DNA from: Sperchopsis tessellata
Lineage: Eukaryota; Arthropoda; Insecta; Coleoptera; Hydrophilidae
Reading direction: 5' to 3'
Length of the DNA stretch: 35,276 nt
NCBI GenBank assembly: GCA_033557685.1
Contig: JAWQRN010000168.1
Coordinates: forward strand, 1-35,276
Shown here: positions 31,781 through 35,276 of the stretch, one piece after another
How positions within the stretch are numbered: position 1 is the first letter of the stretch
Layout: each line of letters starts with the position of its first letter
Made by a program: the position numbers and the translations under genes
The notes under the pieces: model-generated
Told to the model about the DNA's origin: nothing
The model's input: the letters and a program-made list of their open reading frames with translations, nothing else
Database searches by the model: none

Positions 31781-32203
31781 TCATAGAAAAAGGAAAAAGG
31801 TCAAAACCTTGGGTGTAAAGTTTTTTAAATTTATTTTAACACGATGAATGAAGTATTTCTTTGTTCTACTGAAATAGTTAAAGTGAGGAATGACGTATTT
31901 TGCATGATTGAAAGAGATAACACCAGATACAGAACTATATGACAACACAGTTGGAAGGTGGTAGGTACCACAAAATACATGAGTCCGTACTATTAGGAAG
32001 GTAGAACGAGTTGCCCCCCAACAACCCTTCCCCGTTAAAAAAAGTATGTTACGAAACCTCAAAGTAAGCCTTAGACAGACGTCTGGAGGCAGAAAGTTGA
32101 GGAGGCCAGGGCCCGATTTGGGCTGTAGCGCCATCGAAGTAGAAGAATAACGAGTTGGTAGTCTCACATTTATGGGAATGCACTTACAACAGGCACGGAA
32201 CAT
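31781..32203 (-). other. Unrecognised 140-codon frame, probably repeat-derived
   Basis: One of the longest open frames outside MARCHF6. It includes SGPGLLNFLPPDVCLRLTLR and GKGCWGATRS followed by hydrophobic and Tyr-rich sequence. No family is recognised. The GC-richer stretch at 31990-32165 looks like a dispersed repeat rather than a gene. It lies directly behind the Penelope-like pseudogene. Confidence 0.3.
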
Positions 32204-32274
32204 TGCTCAGAGTAATTGTTATGACTGTTATTATTCTCAAGAGGACGTATTCGATGTTCTGATATTTTTTGGTG

Positions 32275-33200
32275 GATTAGGGAAGTGTAAATAGCACCGA
32301 GTCCCTCAATATATTTTTTGAAGTTTAGTGTATTATGCTCATTCATTATGTGACACATTTCCAGAAACCCACGTTAGTATTTACGTATTTCTGTGGCAAA
32401 TATCTCTAAATTTTGGTAGTCTATTGTGTGTGATGTATTGTTTACATGTATGCTAAGTGCAGTAGCATTATGCTTACATCTCACGTCTAACTTATGTTGG
32501 TTGATACGCAAGTTGATTTTTTGGCTGGACTGACCAATGTATTTTTTCTCACAATCAGAACACTTAAGGGAATATACCACACCACTGAGTTGGTCTTTGG
32601 GTATCTTGTCCTTCAATTGAATGAACAGTATATCGATTACTATATTAAACTCTGCGAACTGTTCATTGTGGTGACAAGTTGTGAATATATGCGAGGCTTT
32701 TATATTTGGGTTGGATTGGATCCAATACGATATTGTCACCCTCAGTATCTTCGACAATTGGAAGAGTGTTGACAGGGGTAGAGAAGAGTAATGTTTTTAA
32801 TAGACCAGATGGGTATTTATTTTTTAAGAGAATATCGTGAAGCAAATTTAGATTTTCATTATGAAAACTATGGCGTGATATACTTAAAAGTAAGTACTGA
32901 GGCCCTTGACTAAGTTTAACTTTTGTCTCATAGGATGATATAATGTGAAGTGAATATACCTGCCGGAATTGGAGGGTTTCCTGTACCAATCAAGCACGAT
33001 GAAAATCTCCGTTAGACAAGGAGAGATAACGCTATCCAGTGGCACGCCAAACACTTGGGCATAGAACTTGCTATCATAGGAAAATGAAGTATTTTTGAAA
33101 ATGAACGTAACTGCATCTAGAAATTTGTTCCTTCTCAAACGGCAATTGGATTTAATGAGGTCCCATTTATTCAATTTCAATATTCAATTGAAGCAAATAA
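32275..33200 (-). pseudogene. Penelope-like element: RT remnant and GIY-YIG endonuclease
   Basis: On the minus strand from 33180: KWDLIKSNCRLRRNKFLDAV, FYAQVFGVPLDSVISPCLTE (RT motif around G-P-S-P), then abruptly DWYRKPSNSGRYIHFT, which in complete elements lies after the YVDD motif, so ~60-80 residues are deleted in frame. A second frame gives ISRHSFHNENLNLLHDILLK. A third (32374-32757) gives GVVYSL, CSDCEKKYIGQSS, INQHK and NNTSHTIDYQ, the GIY-YIG endonuclease with its CxxC insertion. FLEMCHIMNEHNTLNFKK near 32310-32360 is the C-terminal region. Dead copy with two frameshifts and one deletion. Confidence 0.85.
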
Positions 33201-34979
33201 AGCATTTTTATCGAAACCTTTATAATTTTTGATACCCCAAAAGTTAACACCGTTATTTGCATTTTACAAAGTAACGCCCATTACTTCTTGATGTTTTTTC
33301 AATTATGTTTGTTTTGCGCCGAATTTCAACGGTTTTGGTAGTTTTCCTAAGCCGTTAGATAGGGAACATTCAGATGCTACATACGAGCGACAGATAAGGA
33401 TATATTTGCTTAGTGGATGCATTGGCGGAGGAGAAGAACCTTCCGGCTTTGCTTCCACGACGCATTACATGGCGTGAACCAAAGGTCATGAATTTGTAAA
33501 ACAAATGTCTCTCTTCGAAATTTTTTATAAGAACAGTTCGTTACGCTGCCAGAAATCTATCCGAGCTAGATTAATTATATTATTAAATTTCATTTCAGTG
33601 TTTAATCTAGAAGTTTAACGTACTTTTATAATTTCTATAATTCCTTCAGAACTTGGTCAGTTTGTATTTGTTTAATTTTACCTTATTTTTACATTTTACA
33701 TTATTTTTTATTTGTTATTGCGGAACGTGATTAAAATCACTCACATTGATAACAGGCGCAGATGTCCGCAGAGGCTCCGGGCATTCACCATTAGATAGTC
33801 TGACATACTGTACTGATCGTAAAGTTAACGCAAAACACGTATTAATCTAGTGGATAATACTAGGGCTAGGAAACCTAGTTCCGCGTCACAGAAGGCTGTT
33901 GTTTAATGAGTTAGTTGAGTTGTGGGTATAGATTGGGGACATCCCGTTGGAAATTCTAAGTCAGGCTACAAGTTTCTACATGTTTCTACAAGGTTACCGC
34001 AAATCTGTCGACTGCTCGATCCAGAATAAAACCAGGACAGTTCCAGTCTATGTTTATACGCGTGAGGAATTTTCGCGGGTAAATCTAATATCATGTTAAT
34101 TACTGTAAATCATTTGGGACTGTTTCATTTCTTTATTCAAGTGTAACTTAGCTGATTAGCCGACAGATAGAAAGGTAGCATTCCGCGCATCTAATAAACC
34201 GAATCAACATGTTTAATTAATCTGAACCCCAGTGATCCTCCCTGTGGCGCGAATCTAGCCGCGAGTATGTGAGTGTATTCGCGCGCATTGTAATATTTTA
34301 TTTGTGTTACATAGACTTTTTTCGGCTGTCATTTTTTTATTTGTCATTGTAATATTTTATTTTTTATATAGATACTGTATTTTCAAAGTTTCATTGTACT
34401 TTTTTTATTTGTAATTGTCAAATTTTACCTGTATTTTAGATATTTTATTTTCAGGTTTTCTTTGACATTTGTTTACATATCGGAAAATCATTTGTCCTTC
34501 AGTCGAGAACGTTTATTCTTTTATTGTCACTGACAAGGAACTACAGGACTTAGCTCGTCCCTGCATTGTAAAACGACAGGTATTAATAGACGATTTACCA
34601 CTCGGTCATAGTCCTCCGTCATTGTACATGGTGCATCATAACTTTCACCGATTCAGCACGTGCCCGACCTACGGCAGGTGGTTTGTCGATTGTGGCAATT
34701 ATCTTCTCTCGTGTATTTTTTGTTAAACAGATAGTATTTCAATTAATTTGCGTTATTTTATTTGCTTCGGCGATCTCCATTTCCTGTTAGAATCTATTTC
34801 AGGTTACTCATACACTTCAAGGGTCCTTTTATCATTATTTACCACTAGACATATCACATGGCTTAGAATAAACTCGCTTCACGAGTAATTGTTCATTAGC
34901 TATCCCCGGTTAAGTAGTTAACGCCTCCTCTAGGTGGCAACTGTTGCATTGGTTTCTGTGGACCAGGATCGGAAACTGT
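33201..34979. other. Non-coding DNA with one unrecognised short frame and T-rich degenerate repeats
   Basis: Between about 34285 and 34455 a degenerate motif of the form TTGTAATATTTTATTT...TATAGA recurs three times at ~65-75-base spacing. A + frame at 34469-34726 (85 codons, containing KELQDLARPCIVKRQVLIDD) is less AT-rich than its surroundings but matches no family I know. GC-richer sequence at 33740-34080 and 34230-34280 hints at an inserted element with no coding signature. Confidence 0.35.
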
Positions 34980-34983
34980 TATA

Positions 34984-34995
<12 letters not shown>

Positions 34996-35021
<26 letters not shown>
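34996..35021. repeat. (TA)n microsatellite
   Basis: About 13 TA units preceded by TAAATATAAATA. Simple sequence that borders the repeat at the window edge. Confidence 0.95.
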
Positions 35022-35023
<2 letters not shown>

Positions 35024-35276
35024 TGGTACGGATGCTTTCGTGGGTGTAGTATGAGCAAATGATTTTCGAGTTTTATCCCACGTATGTGCTTCTTCGTTCT
35101 GAAAGGAACTAGCTTTTGGATAAGCTTTCGGCCGATATCCTTCGGCCATCATCAGATCGACATAGCGAGCGAATGGCTTGCGTTGGTCAAGTGATTGACT
35201 TATATATTCCCTGCTACTGTATCCTTCCTGGTGATTGGTGAGTATTGTGTAAGCGTGTGTTGTGATTGGTCCATTC
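35022..35276 (-). mobile_element. Terminal part of an unidentified retroelement carrying a hammerhead-like motif, cut by the window edge
   Basis: GC-richer, non-coding sequence with the hammerhead-like motif at 35105-35160. Hammerhead ribozymes are established in the terminal repeats of Penelope-like elements. A Penelope pseudogene with the same minus orientation lies at 32275-33200, but 1.9 kb of unassigned DNA and a microsatellite separate them, so I do not join them. The rest of the element lies outside the window. Confidence 0.4.
35105..35160 (-). ncRNA. Hammerhead-ribozyme-like motif
   Basis: On the minus strand, CTGATGA (35149-35155) is followed by one T and helix II GGCCG - AAGGATAT - CGGCC (35130-35147, five perfect pairs). 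GAAA comes next (35126-35129), then helix III A-GCTT paired with AAGC-T (35111-35126) around a short loop, and then A, giving the cleavage triplet CUA. All core bases are present. Deviations are the extra U between A9 and helix II, and a weak helix I (G-U, U-A, U-G only). A type-I arrangement would cut after the A at 35110. Activity is not established. Confidence 0.5.

Noticed and set aside
33201..35104. Joining the hammerhead-like motif at 35105 to the Penelope pseudogene at 32275 as a single element.
   Set aside because: 1.9 kb of unassigned sequence and a TA microsatellite lie between them, and no shared repeat was seen; kept separate.

Overview
This is AT-rich nuclear DNA from an arthropod, most likely an insect. 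It carries one intact host gene, split by introns and surrounded by many decayed transposable elements. No bacterial, organellar, rRNA, tRNA or CRISPR feature was found. The insect call rests on the close animal-type match of the host gene and on the mix of elements (mariner, Tc1, piggyBac, PIF/Harbinger, Penelope, non-LTR and BEL/Pao-like). I cannot name the species.

Host gene: the ER-membrane RING-CH ubiquitin ligase MARCHF6 (TEB4, the animal Doa10). It is complete in three coding exons on the + strand (9635-10358, 11294-12355, 19615-20522), giving about 897 residues against 910 for human MARCHF6. Both introns are phase 1 and split a GGT glycine codon. An acceptor just before the start codon implies at least one upstream non-coding exon that I could not locate. 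Intron 2 (7.26 kb) is a stack of nested transposons.

Layout. 1-9600: non-coding DNA with a short palindromic repeat (687-795), a 3.4-kb DNA transposon with ~330-bp inverted ends around a broken transposase-like gene (1041-4434), a half copy of the palindromic repeat (4572-4665), a long gene-free stretch, and a dead mariner transposase (8600-9505). 9626-20522: MARCHF6. Its intron 1 holds a non-LTR scrap. Its intron 2 holds a piggyBac remnant (12521-17194) interrupted by a Tc1 element (14024-16819). The Tc1 element is itself interrupted by a non-LTR retrotransposon and by a short retroposed fragment. Two more non-LTR fragments follow. 20523-24640: the 3' UTR, a repeat with a hammerhead-like core, and a mariner-type MITE. 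24655-29620: a non-LTR fragment, a 104-bp tandem repeat, two inverted related blocks around a BEL/Pao-like fragment, a full palindromic repeat with a 13-bp target duplication, and a non-LTR element split by a PIF/Harbinger element with TAA duplications. 29620-35276: largely unassigned sequence, a Penelope-like pseudogene with RT and GIY-YIG remnants, and at the right edge a hammerhead-ribozyme-like motif.

Only MARCHF6 looks functional. The most unusual material is the transposon at 1041-4434, whose superfamily I cannot assign, and three unrelated repeats that share a hammerhead-like layout. One of these is a palindromic family with long target duplications, which suggests a retrotransposed, ribozyme-bearing non-autonomous element.
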